Below are positions 36,623-49,048 of a stretch of DNA of 64,000 nucleotides, piece after piece (within the stretch, counting starts at the first letter, position 1; each line of letters starts with the position of its first letter). The DNA lies in NCBI RefSeq assembly GCF_003855255.1, contig NZ_CP034072.1:6302653-6366652 (forward strand). The letters are read 5' to 3'. Under the pieces are notes generated by a model. That model did no database searches. It had not been told where the DNA came from and was given only the letters and a program-made list of their open reading frames with translations. The position numbers and the translations under genes were made by a program. Origin of the DNA: Mycolicibacterium nivoides. GTDB taxonomy: Bacteria; Actinomycetota; Actinomycetes; Mycobacteriales; Mycobacteriaceae.

Positions 36623-37279
36623 CTACCTGACGAGCGCGACGGCGAAGCCGTCCCAGCCCTTGGTTCCCACGGTTTGAATGGCCGCCGTATCCAGTCGCGG
36701 ATGGCTACCCATCATCTCCAGCATGTCGCGCACTGCACGGGCCTGCTGGTCGTCGGCCGCCGGTTCGAGCACCCGTCCGGATCGGGTGATGTTGTCCACC
36801 ACGATGATCGATCCCGGCCGGCCCAGTTTGATCGCCCACTCGACGTAGCTGACGTTGTTCTCCTTGTCGGCGTCGATGAAGGCGAGGTCGAACACGTCAC
36901 CGCGCTCGGCCAACCGGGGCAACGTGTCCAGTGCGGCGCCGACGATCACCTCGACACGGTCGGCGACACCGGCCCGCGCCAGATTGGCCTGCGCGACCTC
37001 GGCATGGCGGGGTTCGTATTCGAGCGTGACGACGCTGCCCTCCGGACCGACGCCGCGGGCCAGGTTGATGGTGCTGTATCCGGCGAGTGTGCCGATCTCG
37101 AGCACCCGTCGCGCCCCGGAGATCGTGGCCAGCAGCGACAACAGCTTGCCGTGTTGGGCTGACACCTCGATGGCGGGCATGTCAGCGTCGTGCGCGGATT
37201 GGCGCGCCGCGGCCAGCGCCTCGTCCTCGGTGCGCAGCACCTCGTTGAACATGAGGTCGACATCGCGGGGTTCGGTCAT
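36623..37279 (-). CDS. Class I SAM-dependent O-methyltransferase (Rv0187-like)
   Basis: A 218-residue catechol/caffeoyl-CoA-type O-methyltransferase: SAM motif VLEIGTLAGYSTINLA, metal-site DLAFIDADKENN and IIVVDNITRSGRV. It matches Rv0187 in position and length. The ATG at 37279 is 16 bp after the glycosyltransferase stop, so it is the last gene of a three-gene minus-strand run starting with the cyclase-ATPase. The substrate is unknown. Confidence 0.9.
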   Translation of the reverse strand: MTEPRDVDLMFNEVLRTEDEALAAARQSAHDADMPAIEVSAQHGKLLSLLATISGARRVLEIGTLAGYSTINLARGVGPEGSVVTLEYEPRHAEVAQANLARAGVADRVEVIVGAALDTLPRLAERGDVFDLAFIDADKENNVSYVEWAIKLGRPGSIIVVDNITRSGRVLEPAADDQQARAVRDMLEMMGSHPRLDTAAIQTVGTKGWDGFAVALVR

Positions 37280-37295
37280 GTGCGCCAGGCTAGCG

Positions 37296-38531
37296 TCATC
37301 GGGTCCGGCCGAGCAGCCGCCGCTCCACGACGTCGGCGCCATGCGACACCCCACCGGTCGCGGCGAATCCGGCAGCCACCCGACGCGCCCCGTCAGCCAT
37401 CCGCATCGCCTCGCGCACCTTGTCGCGCAGTCTGTCCGGAGTCAGCCGCCGGGCGGGAAGCCTGGTCCCGCACCGCGCCACCTCCACCCGCCGCGCCACC
37501 TCGAGCTGATCCCGCCCGTAGGGCACCACACAGACCGGGATGCCACGGGCCAATGCCTTCTGGGTCGCGCCCATCCCACCGTGTGTCACGGCACATACCG
37601 CGCGGTCCAGCACGAGTGCGTGCGGAACGAATTCGCACACGGTCGCATTGGCCGTCGACTCGATGCCCGGCGGCAGCCCGGCCGGCATCGTCGCCACCAC
37701 GTGTACCGGCTCGTGAGCCAGGGCCTGCACGGCGACTGTCACCAGATCGGCATCGGCCTGTTTCTCCGACGACGTCGTCACCAGGATGATCGGCCGATCG
37801 ATCGCGCCCAGCCAGTCAGGCACGACCTCGCCGGCCCGATCGAGCACACAGGGTCCGATCATCTGGACGGCATCGCCCCATTCGGTGGCGGGGTATTGGA
37901 ACGGCTTGCCGCTCGCCAGCAGTATCAGTGAGGCCCGGCGCAGGAACTCGTCCATCGAATCCACCTGCGAGACAGCCACCTTCGCGCGAACTCGGTTGAT
38001 CGGCGGCAGCATGATCTTCTCGAGAGGCCCGACCACCGCGGCGCGGACGGCGGCGTCGCGGATCCGGCCCATCGGCCCGGTCCGGGGCGGCAAACCCAAC
38101 CCGAACGGCGGCACCCCGTCGGCCCGCAACGGCACGGTGTACGGCGCGAAACTCGCCCACGGGACGGTCCCCGAATCGGCCAACGATTGAGCGCCCCAGC
38201 AGTTCACGTCGATGAGCAGTGCGTCCGGGTCCGCCTGCCGCACCGCGTCGGCGAGATCGGTGATCTCGTACTCGGCGCGGTGACCGAAGGCGGCAACGCC
38301 GATCTTCAGCGCTTCCCGCGGATTGGTGGCCTGCCAGTCGTCGATTTGGATCGCCTCGATCCGCGGGTCGATCGGTTCGGCGACGAAGCCGAGGTGCCGC
38401 GCGGTATCCAATCCGGCGGAGAGGGTGCGCACGTGCACGGTGTGTCCTCGACTTGCCAGTTCGACCATCAGCGCACTCATCGGGAGCAGGTGACCGAGCG
38501 CCGGCGAGGTGTAGGCCAGGATCGTCGCCAC
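37296..38531 (-). CDS. MGT-type UDP-glycosyltransferase (GT1)
   Basis: A 411-residue GT-B enzyme. The N-terminal loop YTSPALGHLLPMSALM is the acceptor-domain start; the C-terminal donor site is visible as VTHGGMGATQKALARGIPVC and PYGRDQLEVARRV. Macrolide-glucosyltransferase and rhamnosyltransferase families share this form. I use the GTG at 38531, with GAGGA about 10 nt upstream, two bases after the cyclase-ATPase stop. The acceptor may be a lipid or natural product. Confidence 0.87.
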   Translation of the reverse strand: MATILAYTSPALGHLLPMSALMVELASRGHTVHVRTLSAGLDTARHLGFVAEPIDPRIEAIQIDDWQATNPREALKIGVAAFGHRAEYEITDLADAVRQADPDALLIDVNCWGAQSLADSGTVPWASFAPYTVPLRADGVPPFGLGLPPRTGPMGRIRDAAVRAAVVGPLEKIMLPPINRVRAKVAVSQVDSMDEFLRRASLILLASGKPFQYPATEWGDAVQMIGPCVLDRAGEVVPDWLGAIDRPIILVTTSSEKQADADLVTVAVQALAHEPVHVVATMPAGLPPGIESTANATVCEFVPHALVLDRAVCAVTHGGMGATQKALARGIPVCVVPYGRDQLEVARRVEVARCGTRLPARRLTPDRLRDKVREAMRMADGARRVAAGFAATGGVSHGADVVERRLLGRTR

Positions 38532-38533
38532 CG

Positions 38534-41500
38534 TTACGTCATCCTCTGGGCGGCGTCGATTCTGCCTCGGGCGTCGAGCTTTTCGCACAATGCCAGGTAC
38601 TGCGCGCACAATTCGGCATAACCCGGCCCGTCGCCTTCCGCTCGGGCCAGCAAGGTCCGTGAGTGCAACCACCACAGGTCCAGCGCCGGGATACCGGGCC
38701 GCAGCTCTTGCCATTGCTCGACAATTCGCCGGGCTTCGGCCCGCTCGCCCTCGGATCCGGACGCAACCAGGATCTCGACGAGTGTCTCCCCCAGGCATCC
38801 CAGGAGGAACCTTGAGCCGTTGTCGGCATACTTCGCGAAACCCGCACGCAGATCGGTCAGCGCTCGTTCCCGGTCTCCCTTGCGGGCCACGTCGGCGGCG
38901 AGGTCGGCGATGATGGTGGGCCTGATGAACGTCATCGAGCTGTGCTCGTCGATATACGAAAGTGCTTGCCGCAGCGCATCAATCGCTTCGGCACTCGGCT
39001 CGGGCCGCGCGCGCAGTACGGCGGTGCCGCGAGCCCACAGGGTGCAGACGACGCCGCTGCTGTCGCCGAGCGCGTCAGCGGCGCGTGCCGCCTCGTCGAG
39101 AGCGTCGATGAACTCGTCCGCGTGGCACAGACCGAGCGCCACCGCAGCTCCCGCGTACAGCACAGTGTGGGTGAAGGTCATCGGCCGATCCGCCTGAGCC
39201 AGCTCGATACCTTCGCGCAGGTGGCGTCGTCCCTGTTCCGACTGGCCAAGGCACAACTCCATGACACCGCGCAGCGCCTGCGCGGGAGCGAGTTCGGTGG
39301 GCGGTGTCCGGTCCACGTCAAGTAGGTCGATGGCCCGCAGGCCCGAGTCGAGTTCACAGTTGGCCAGCTTCGCGAAGGCGACCGCGTTCACCACGATGCC
39401 AGTGGCCTCGGCGTCCCACTGGGCGTCCTCGGCCATCCGGTGCAGCTCCGAGGCGAGCGCCGCGGCCTCATGGAGGTTCTCCTCGTTGACCGTGATCGAC
39501 CACAGCTGCCCGGCGGTTCCGATGGCGAGCGACCTCGCGTTGTCGGTTCGCGTTGCGAGATCACGGAATTCGCGATACCGCGAAGCCGTGTCGACGTCGT
39601 TGCCCACGTACAGCGAGGTCGACACCAGCAGCGCACGAGATGCCACCTGCATGTCGGCCACCCCGGCCTGATCCGGCGGCAGCTCGTCGGCGATGCGCTG
39701 GGCATGCTCCCACTGCTCGCGCGCCGCGGGAATGTCCCGCAGTCGGATCCACTGCCCCGCACGCATATGCCACCGGTAGGCGGCGATGAGTTCACCGGCC
39801 GCCTCGAGGTGGGCGGCGATCAACGCAGCATTCTCATCGGCGGCTGAGGGATCACGTCGCTCGATGGCAGCGGCGAGACGGCCGTGGGCATGCGCCCGGT
39901 CACGGTTCAGCTGCGACTCGTAGGCCACCGTGCGAACCAGCGGATGATGAAAGCAATACCGTTGTCGGGGAAAGAATTCCGTCTGATCGATCAGTTCTGC
40001 GGAGACCAGCTCGGGCAGTCCGTCCGCCTCGAGGTCCGGCCGCAGCACACTCAGGGTGTCGGTGTCGAAGTCCGCGCCGATCACCGCAGCCGCATTGAGG
40101 GCCTGCTTGGCGTGTGCCGACAACCTGTCGATACGTGCCGCCAGGGCGGCCTGAACCGTCGCCGGGACGAAGATGCGGTCGAGATTGCTCGTCATCCGAT
40201 AGTTCCCGCGGCTCCCGGCCAACACGCCCCGCCCAGCGAGATCGCGGACGATCTCTTCGACGAAGTACGGGTTCCCGACGGCGACCCCGGCGATGCGGGC
40301 GGCCAGCCCGGCCAGTGACGGATCGTCGCCGAGGAGGTTGCCGACCAGGCAGGCTGTGACGGACGCCGTCAGCGGCTGCAGCCTGATGGTCGCTGACGGA
40401 TCCCGGTGCAACGCTCCGTGATACTCCGGCCGATAGGTCGCGACGACCGTCGCCGTCGCCACATCGCCGATCGCGACAACGAAATCGGCGAGGACCTCGT
40501 CGCTGGGCGCGTCGATCCAGTGCACATCCTCGAGGACGAAGACCGTCGGGACTGCGGCGACTCGAACCGCGGTGGCCATGAGTTCAACCAGCCGGCGTCG
40601 TCGACCCTCGATGGCGACATGCAGATCGGGCGCTTGCGCATCGCTGAGACCCATGGCCTCGAACAGCACGCTCGCATCCGGCGACTCCGCGGGCAAGCGT
40701 CCGCCGAATTGTGCGATGACGCGCTCGCGTGCGGCGGCAGGGCTCAACCCGTCCACCCCGAACATGCCGTGCAGCAACAGCGACAGCATCCGGAAGGCCA
40801 GCACGGAGGCGTGCGCCTCGCCCCTGGCCACCACGACCCGGACGCCCTGCCGTTCAGCGGCCGCGGCGAAATCGCCGACCAGCCGGCTCTTACCCAGGCC
40901 CGGCTCACCGATCAGGCCGACAAACTCGCCGTCCCCTGAGTCAAAGGCCTCCTGCAGGCGGTTCAGTTCCGCCGCACGGCCCAGCAGGACGCCGTCGCCT
41001 CGGCCCAGCACTCCGCTGCCGGTTTCCACCGAATACAGCTGCCGCGCCGCCACCGGCTCGTCGAAGCCCTTGACCGTGACGTAATCCGTGGGTCCGAGCC
41101 GCGCGGCGGACTCGACCAATCGCGCGGTGGACAGTGAGCACATGACCCCTCCGGCGGGGGCAGCTGATTCCATGCGCTGCGCCAGGCCGACGGGGTGTCC
41201 GACGGCGGTGTACCCGCCCGAGCCGATCGCCCCGGCGATGACGTCACCGGAGTTCAGCCCCACCCGCAGATTCAGGGCGGCCCCATCGCGGCGGGCGACG
41301 TCGGCGGCCAGCACAGTGGTTGCCGTCTGGATCTCCAGGGCCGCGATGCAGGCTCGCAGGGCGTGATCCTCCAGCGCGGCCGGCGCACCGAACAGTGCCA
41401 TCAGACCGTCGCCGGTGAATTTGTCCACGGTCCCGCCATAGCGCTGCACCACGGCCGCGGCCCGATTGAACAGATCGTTCATGATTTCGCGAAGTCGCTC

Positions 41501-41692
41501 GGTATCGACTGCGGCGGCGAGTCTCATCGACCCGACGACGTCAGCGAAGAGCACGGTGACCTGTTTGTATTCGCTGGCCTCCGGGCGCGCGCCGACCGGC
41601 GTCCCGCACATGTCGCAGAATCGTGCCCGCGGCCGCAGGTCGCTGGCACACGATTGACACCGGTCGGCCGTCTCAGAGACCTGGCCGGCCAT
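38534..41692 (-). CDS. Adenylate/guanylate cyclase fused to AAA-ATPase and TPR-like domain
   Basis: A 1052-residue multidomain regulator: an N-terminal zinc ribbon (CQSCASD and CDMCGTP, residues 12-29), a class III cyclase domain (VTVLFADVVGSM and FTGDGLMALFGAP, with metal Asp residues present), an ATPase with Walker A GEPGLGKSRL and Walker B FVLEDVHW, then a long helical repeat region. The layout is common in mycobacteria, where the cyclase may make cAMP under control of the ATPase module. Its stop lies 2 bp before the glycosyltransferase GTG, so the genes are one operon. Confidence 0.9.
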   Translation of the reverse strand: MAGQVSETADRCQSCASDLRPRARFCDMCGTPVGARPEASEYKQVTVLFADVVGSMRLAAAVDTERLREIMNDLFNRAAAVVQRYGGTVDKFTGDGLMALFGAPAALEDHALRACIAALEIQTATTVLAADVARRDGAALNLRVGLNSGDVIAGAIGSGGYTAVGHPVGLAQRMESAAPAGGVMCSLSTARLVESAARLGPTDYVTVKGFDEPVAARQLYSVETGSGVLGRGDGVLLGRAAELNRLQEAFDSGDGEFVGLIGEPGLGKSRLVGDFAAAAERQGVRVVVARGEAHASVLAFRMLSLLLHGMFGVDGLSPAAARERVIAQFGGRLPAESPDASVLFEAMGLSDAQAPDLHVAIEGRRRRLVELMATAVRVAAVPTVFVLEDVHWIDAPSDEVLADFVVAIGDVATATVVATYRPEYHGALHRDPSATIRLQPLTASVTACLVGNLLGDDPSLAGLAARIAGVAVGNPYFVEEIVRDLAGRGVLAGSRGNYRMTSNLDRIFVPATVQAALAARIDRLSAHAKQALNAAAVIGADFDTDTLSVLRPDLEADGLPELVSAELIDQTEFFPRQRYCFHHPLVRTVAYESQLNRDRAHAHGRLAAAIERRDPSAADENAALIAAHLEAAGELIAAYRWHMRAGQWIRLRDIPAAREQWEHAQRIADELPPDQAGVADMQVASRALLVSTSLYVGNDVDTASRYREFRDLATRTDNARSLAIGTAGQLWSITVNEENLHEAAALASELHRMAEDAQWDAEATGIVVNAVAFAKLANCELDSGLRAIDLLDVDRTPPTELAPAQALRGVMELCLGQSEQGRRHLREGIELAQADRPMTFTHTVLYAGAAVALGLCHADEFIDALDEAARAADALGDSSGVVCTLWARGTAVLRARPEPSAEAIDALRQALSYIDEHSSMTFIRPTIIADLAADVARKGDRERALTDLRAGFAKYADNGSRFLLGCLGETLVEILVASGSEGERAEARRIVEQWQELRPGIPALDLWWLHSRTLLARAEGDGPGYAELCAQYLALCEKLDARGRIDAAQRMT

Positions 41693-41741
41693 TCGCCAAT
41701 CCTTCTAGCCCGTCAATATGGCAATGATCGCGTACTCGGGC

Positions 41742-42212
41742 TCAGACCACACCTTCTTTGGCGTAGACCATGCGCAGGACCAGGCCGACCTCCGGCCCCA
41801 TGATCGCCGTGCACAGCTCGATATGGGCGGCGACGAAATCCGGTCCGTGCGGCGGGTCCGCATGGCTCAGGTGGTGGGCAAGTTCGTGCAGTACCACCAA
41901 CTCTCGCAGGGCCCAGGTGTCGCGCTCGGGCACGGCGATGACGGCCTTGCCGTCCATCAGCTCGTAGTGTGCCGCGGTCACGCCCCGGCGGCGCCGCACG
42001 GCGACCGGATCGGCACCGACCCGGGCGACGACGTCGTCGACGTAGCGCTGCACCGAGTCCACCGACCCGAATTTCGCCTCGGGGGGCAAGGTGAGGGAGG
42101 TGCCGAAGAAGTCGATGGCCCGCGAACTGTGTTGTGCCGCACGGTCGAACATGGTCCGCACGAACTGCTCCGCGGCATAGACGCGGGCCCGCTGGCCGTC
42201 GCGCGCGCTCAC
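41742..42212 (-). CDS. Zinc metallopeptidase-like protein (Rv0185, TIGR04338)
   Basis: A 156-residue protein with VVLHELAHHLSHADPPHGPDF, an HExxH zinc site followed by a third histidine, and MDGKAVIAVPERDTWALREL before it. TIGR04338 putative metallohydrolases of mycobacteria have this form. The GTG at 42212 overlaps the stop of the DUF2786 gene as GTGA, so the pair is co-translated, as in Rv0184-Rv0185. The substrate is unknown. Confidence 0.85.
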   Translation of the reverse strand: MSARDGQRARVYAAEQFVRTMFDRAAQHSSRAIDFFGTSLTLPPEAKFGSVDSVQRYVDDVVARVGADPVAVRRRRGVTAAHYELMDGKAVIAVPERDTWALRELVVLHELAHHLSHADPPHGPDFVAAHIELCTAIMGPEVGLVLRMVYAKEGVV

Positions 42213-42952
42213 TGCTCCAGGGCGCCGCGTGCGCCGGAGATCTCCTGGTTGGCCCCGAGCCGGGCATGGCGACCGGCGCGGTCCCCGGCCCGCCGGGCGG
42301 CCGACGAGTATCCGGCCGACGCGCTGGCAGCCCGCCAGGTGCCGCGGGCCTGCGACGTCTCCCGGTAGAAGCTGCGCAGCTCGATATCCTTGTCCCGCAA
42401 GGCGATAGCGGTGCCCGGCCGGTCGGCCACATCGGCCTCGCGTTGGGCCTCTTCTTTGGCTTCCGACAGCCGCTGCCCGATCCGGGCTCCGAAGGCCAGC
42501 TGGAAGTTGAGCCGGGCGGTGATGGTCGGGGTCGGGCGGTGCGCGCCCGAGGCGATGTAGCTCTCCGACGCCTTCACCATCTGTAGCACCAGGCTGGTGT
42601 AGAGCGCGTGGGTGGCGTCGATGTCCTCGGCGAAGCCGTACGCGTAGACGAACGTCGAGTTGGACGCGACATCGCATTTCACATCGTTGGCCATGCCGAT
42701 CACCACGAACAGCTGCACATAGGTGCGCAGCCCCTTGGTGCCGGCCTCGCCGATGGTGATGGTGCGCTGCACCGGCATCTGCGCCTTGGTCCGCTCGGCC
42801 GAATGCGCGCGGGCCAGTGCCAGGTCGATGGCGGTGGCGGTGGCCAGCCGCTGGGCGGCGGCCATGAACGCCTCGGCCTCGTGCAGATTGTCGGTGCCCT
42901 CGGCCTGACGCAGCAGTGCGGCGATCCGCGCCAGCATCTTGTCGTCAGACAT
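42209..42952 (-). CDS. DUF2786 protein (Rv0184-like)
   Basis: A 247-residue protein. The first 45 residues (MLARIAALLRQAEGTDNLHE then AEAFMAAAQRLA) form the DUF2786 helix pair. The middle is a compact alpha/beta region (GLRTYVQLFVVIGMANDVKC) and the last 60 residues are Ala/Arg/Gly-rich. DUF2786 occurs in phage and bacterial proteins, sometimes near peptidases. Function unknown. The stop overlaps the metallopeptidase gene. Confidence 0.82.
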   Translation of the reverse strand: MSDDKMLARIAALLRQAEGTDNLHEAEAFMAAAQRLATATAIDLALARAHSAERTKAQMPVQRTITIGEAGTKGLRTYVQLFVVIGMANDVKCDVASNSTFVYAYGFAEDIDATHALYTSLVLQMVKASESYIASGAHRPTPTITARLNFQLAFGARIGQRLSEAKEEAQREADVADRPGTAIALRDKDIELRSFYRETSQARGTWRAASASAGYSSAARRAGDRAGRHARLGANQEISGARGALEQ

Positions 42953-43015
42953 ACCGCGATCCGCTTCGCTTCTCGCTTGCCGTCATGCCCGCGATCCTAG
43001 AAACCTCCTCTGACA

Positions 43016-45876
<2,861 letters not shown>

Positions 45877-45885
<9 letters not shown>

Positions 45886-46368
45886 CTTGTACGCCGCTTC
45901 GAGCTTGGCGATGTCGAACTTGCCGACGGTGCTCAGCACCGCGGACATCAACCGGGCATCGGCCTCGGAATCCCCCTTGGCCAGCAGGTCGTAGTACTCG
46001 GTCGGGGTGATCTGCCAGGCCAGCCCGTACTTGTCCTTGAGCCAGCCGCAGGGCAACTCCTCGCCACCCTCGACCAGCGCGGCCCAGATCTGGTCGAGCT
46101 GCTCCTGGCCGGTGACGCGCACTTCCAGCGAGACGGCCTCGGTGAAGGTGAACTGCGGACCGCCGTTGATGCCGACGAAGCGCTGCCCGGCCAGCTCGAA
46201 CTCGACCACCACCGGCACGTCCTGCGGGGACGGCGAATCGGGATGCGAGGCGATGGTGTTGATGACGCGGCCGTTGCCGCCGAAAGCGGCGATGTAGTGG
46301 TGGGCGGCCTGCTCGGCCTCCCGGTCGAACCACAGATTCGGGACGATGCTTGCGTTGATCTCGGTCAT
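45877..46368 (-). CDS. VOC-superfamily PhnB-like protein
   Basis: A 163-residue PhnB/3-demethylubiquinone-type glyoxalase-fold protein: IVPNLWFDREAEQAAHHYIA at the start, GPQFTFTEAVSLEV, and CGWLKDKYGLAWQITPTEYY at the end. The paired beta-alpha-beta-beta-beta modules usually hold a metal. It converges on sigG (9-bp overlap). Such genes often sit beside ECF sigma factors with SnoaL domains; the role is unclear. Confidence 0.85.
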
Positions 46369-46496
46369 GTTGGGGCAGACCGATGGCAGGCACATTTCTC
46401 ATCGCCGCGTGTTCACAACACATCACCTGACAACGAAATCAAGCCAGTATCGCCGCAGTTCAACGGCCAGTTACCGAACGGTATTGCAACCTGTTC

Positions 46497-46502
46497 TATT
46501 AT
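46497..46502 (+). promoter_or_regulatory. -10 element of the alcohol dehydrogenase gene
   Basis: TATTAT ends 8 bp before the ATG at 46511, implying a transcript that begins at or within two bases of the start codon. The surrounding 46440-46500 stretch is unusually AT-rich for this genome. No clear -35 or ribosome site. Confidence 0.45.
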
Positions 46503-46510
46503 CGCCTCTC

Positions 46511-47635
46511 ATGAAGACCAAAGGCGCCCTGCTGTGGGAACTCAACTCGCCATTCCAGGTCGACGAGATCGACCTCGGCGACCCCGTCGCCGACGAAGTA
46601 CAGATCCAGATGCACGCCGCGGGCATGTGCCACTCGGACTACCACCTGACCACCGGTGCCACCCCGATGGCGCTGCCCGCGCTCGGCGGCCATGAGGGCG
46701 CCGGCGTCGTCACCAAGGTCGGCAAGAACGTCACCGGCATCGAGGAGGGCGACCACGTCATCCTCGCCTTCATCCCGGCCTGTGGTGAATGCCCGCCGTG
46801 TCTGAAGGGCTTCCGCTCGCTGTGTGACCGCGGCGCGGTCCTGCTGGGCGGTAAGGCCATCGCCGACGGCACCAACCGCATCACCGCCGGCGGTCGAGAG
46901 GTGTCGCCGATGAACCTGCTCGGCACCTTCGCGCCGTACATGACCGTTCACAAGGATTCCGTCGTCAAGATCGACAAGGACATCCCGTTCGAGACCGCGG
47001 CCATCATGGGCTGCGCGGTGCCGACCGGCTTCGGCTCGGCCACCAACGTCGCCGACGTCAAGCCCGGCGAGACCGTCATCGTCGTCGGCGTCGGCGGTAT
47101 CGGCATGAGCGCCCTGCAGGGCGCGGTCATCTCGGGCGCCAAGCACGTCATCGCGATCGACCCGAACGAGTGGAAGCGCGAGCAGGCCATCAAGTTCGGC
47201 GCCACGCACGTCTACGCATCGATGGCCGAAGCCATCGCGCCGGTCATCGACACCACCTGGGGTCTGATGGCGGACAAGGTCATCATCGCCGTGGGCGAGA
47301 TGAAGGGCGAGTACATCGAAGAGGCGATGATCCTCACCGCCAAGACCGGCACCTGCGTGGTGACGGGCATGGGCTCGATGATGGACGCCGACGTCAAGCT
47401 CAACCTGTTCCTGTTCACCATGTTGCAGAAGACGTTGAAGGGCAACATCTTCGGTGGCGGCAACTCGCACGTCGAGACGCCCCGGCTGACGGCGCTGTAC
47501 AAGTCGGGCCTGCTGAACATCGACGACATGATCACGCGGACCTACAAGCTCGAGGACATCAACCAGGGCTACCAGGACATGCTGGACGGCAACAACATTC
47601 GCGGCGTCATCAAGTTCGACGAGTCGGACTGGTAA
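46511..47635 (+). CDS. NDMA-type zinc-dependent alcohol dehydrogenase
   Basis: A 374-residue medium-chain dehydrogenase of the NDMA-dependent family. Catalytic zinc ligands are in GMCHSDYH and GGHEGAG; structural zinc cysteines lie in CGECPPCLKGFRSLC; the Rossmann motif is VGVGGIGMSALQGA. Family members hold tightly bound NAD(H) and often need an external acceptor (mycofactocin-linked). It oxidises an alcohol. It is probably monocistronic: a strong terminator lies 25 bp downstream and a leaderless promoter upstream. Confidence 0.92.
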   Translation: MKTKGALLWELNSPFQVDEIDLGDPVADEVQIQMHAAGMCHSDYHLTTGATPMALPALGGHEGAGVVTKVGKNVTGIEEGDHVILAFIPACGECPPCLKGFRSLCDRGAVLLGGKAIADGTNRITAGGREVSPMNLLGTFAPYMTVHKDSVVKIDKDIPFETAAIMGCAVPTGFGSATNVADVKPGETVIVVGVGGIGMSALQGAVISGAKHVIAIDPNEWKREQAIKFGATHVYASMAEAIAPVIDTTWGLMADKVIIAVGEMKGEYIEEAMILTAKTGTCVVTGMGSMMDADVKLNLFLFTMLQKTLKGNIFGGGNSHVETPRLTALYKSGLLNIDDMITRTYKLEDINQGYQDMLDGNNIRGVIKFDESDW

Positions 47636-47659
47636 CAGTCTCTGCGCGAGCAGCGGCGG

Positions 47660-47691
47660 AAGCCCCCTTTTCAGTGTGGAAAAGGGGGCTT
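47660..47691. terminator. Bidirectional intrinsic terminator after the alcohol dehydrogenase
   Basis: AAGCCCCCTTTT pairs perfectly with AAAAGGGGGCTT around an 8-base loop, followed by TT on the plus strand. It separates convergent genes. Confidence 0.9.
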
Positions 47692-47698
47692 TTGCGAC

Positions 47699-48133
47699 TC
47701 AGCGGGACAGCCCGGTCAGCCGCGCCAGGGCATCGAACCCGTCGTCGGTGCCCGGCCAGTGCGCCCGGACGGTGTCCAGGCCGGCGTGGTGGACGACGCT
47801 GCGGAGCACCACGGTGACGATGATGGCGTCGTCGGCGTAGCCGAGCACAGGGATGAAATCGGGGATCAGATCGATGGGCAGCGCCAAATAGACCACCAGC
47901 AGCGCCAGCCGGACGCGCACGCCGATGGGCAACGATCTGTCCGCGGCCAGCCGTGGGATCAGCCGCAACAGGTCCGGAAGTATCCGCAGCGCCTCACCGA
48001 GCAGGTTTCCGCGCGGCCGCACGACGAGCAGGGCGACGACGAGCACGAGCCAGCTCAGCAGCAGGGCGGCGCCGAGGCCGAGCAGCGTGTTACCCCACCA
48101 GGTGTCGACCACCTGACGATCATCGCCAGCCAT
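47699..48133 (-). CDS. DUF1232 (YkvA-type) membrane protein
   Basis: A 144-residue protein with one N-terminal helix (about residues 14-37) and the DUF1232 core VYLALPIDLIPDFIPVLGYA then DDAIIV. Function unknown. The ATG at 48133 is preferred over one at 48148. It ends 8 bp after the terminator that serves the convergent dehydrogenase. Confidence 0.83.
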   Translation of the reverse strand: MAGDDRQVVDTWWGNTLLGLGAALLLSWLVLVVALLVVRPRGNLLGEALRILPDLLRLIPRLAADRSLPIGVRVRLALLVVYLALPIDLIPDFIPVLGYADDAIIVTVVLRSVVHHAGLDTVRAHWPGTDDGFDALARLTGLSR

Positions 48134-48150
48134 GCCGGGCAGACGCAAAA

Positions 48151-48178
48151 GTCCCCCGGAACGTGCGCTCCGGGGGAC
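48151..48178 (-). terminator. Intrinsic terminator of the SDR gene
   Basis: GTCCCCCGGA and TCCGGGGGAC form a perfect 10-bp stem with an 8-base loop; on the minus strand it is followed by a run of T. It ends transcription from the SDR gene before the DUF1232 gene. Confidence 0.85.
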
Positions 48179-48199
48179 CTTCGGGTCTGTTCGCGAGAG

Positions 48200-48976
48200 T
48201 TACTTGGGTGGCATCCGGATGCCGCCGTCGACGCGGACCACCTCGGCGTTCATGTACGAGTTGGTCAGCAGCTCGACGACCATGGAGGCCAGCTCGTCCG
48301 GCTTGCCGAGGCGGTGCGGGAACAGCACCGACTCACCCAGCTTGGCCTTGAACGCCTCGGAGGCCTCGCCCTCGCCGTAGATCGGGGTGTCGATCAGGCC
48401 GGGGGCCACGGTGTTGACGCGGATGCCCACCGCGGACAGGTCGCGGGCCACGGGCAGGGTCAGGCCGACCACACCGCCCTTGGACGACGAGTAGGCCGCC
48501 TGGCCGATCTGGCCGTCGAAGGCCGCGACGCTGGTCATGTTGACGATCGCACCACGCTCGCCGGTGTCGGTGAGCTCGTTGCGGCTCATCGCGGTGGCGG
48601 CCAGCCGGATGCAGTCGAAGGTGCCGACCAGGTTGATCGCCAGGACCTTCTTGTAGGCGTCCAGGTTGTGCGCGGAGGCGAACTCGCCGTCCTTGCCGAT
48701 GGTGCGCTGGGCCCAGCCGATGCCGGCCGAGTTCACCAGGGCGCGCAGCGGGCCGAGTTCGACGGCCTTGTTGACCGCGGCCTCGATCTGCTCGGTGCTG
48801 GTGACGTCGACGCTGACGAAGGCGCCGCCGATCTCCTTGGCGAGGGCCTCGCCCTTATCCGCCTGCAGGTCAGCCACGACGACGCGGGCTCCCTTGGCAG
48901 CCAACTGGCGGGCAGTCGCCGCGCCGATACCTGATGCGCCACCGGTGACGATGGCGCTTGCTCCGTTGAGTTCCAC
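48200..48976 (-). CDS. Short-chain dehydrogenase (HSD10 / 3-hydroxyacyl-CoA dehydrogenase type)
   Basis: A 258-residue classical [15 protein letters not shown] cofactor turn, NSAGIG, catalytic YSSSK, and the NAGT-like [13 protein letters not shown]. Best resemblance is to the type II 3-hydroxyacyl-CoA dehydrogenase/HSD10 group ([13 protein letters not shown] start). Such enzymes act on acyl-CoA or steroid hydroxyls. I use the GTG at 48976; the frame extends upstream without a sensible start. Probably monocistronic. Confidence 0.87.
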   Translation of the reverse strand: MELNGASAIVTGGASGIGAATARQLAAKGARVVVADLQADKGEALAKEIGGAFVSVDVTSTEQIEAAVNKAVELGPLRALVNSAGIGWAQRTIGKDGEFASAHNLDAYKKVLAINLVGTFDCIRLAATAMSRNELTDTGERGAIVNMTSVAAFDGQIGQAAYSSSKGGVVGLTLPVARDLSAVGIRVNTVAPGLIDTPIYGEGEASEAFKAKLGESVLFPHRLGKPDELASMVVELLTNSYMNAEVVRVDGGIRMPPK

Positions 48977-49048
48977 GCCCAACACACTAAGCCCCTGCGC
49001 TACCCGATCCACCGGTTGGTCAGCCAAGGCCGTCGGTAGGCTGACGCC

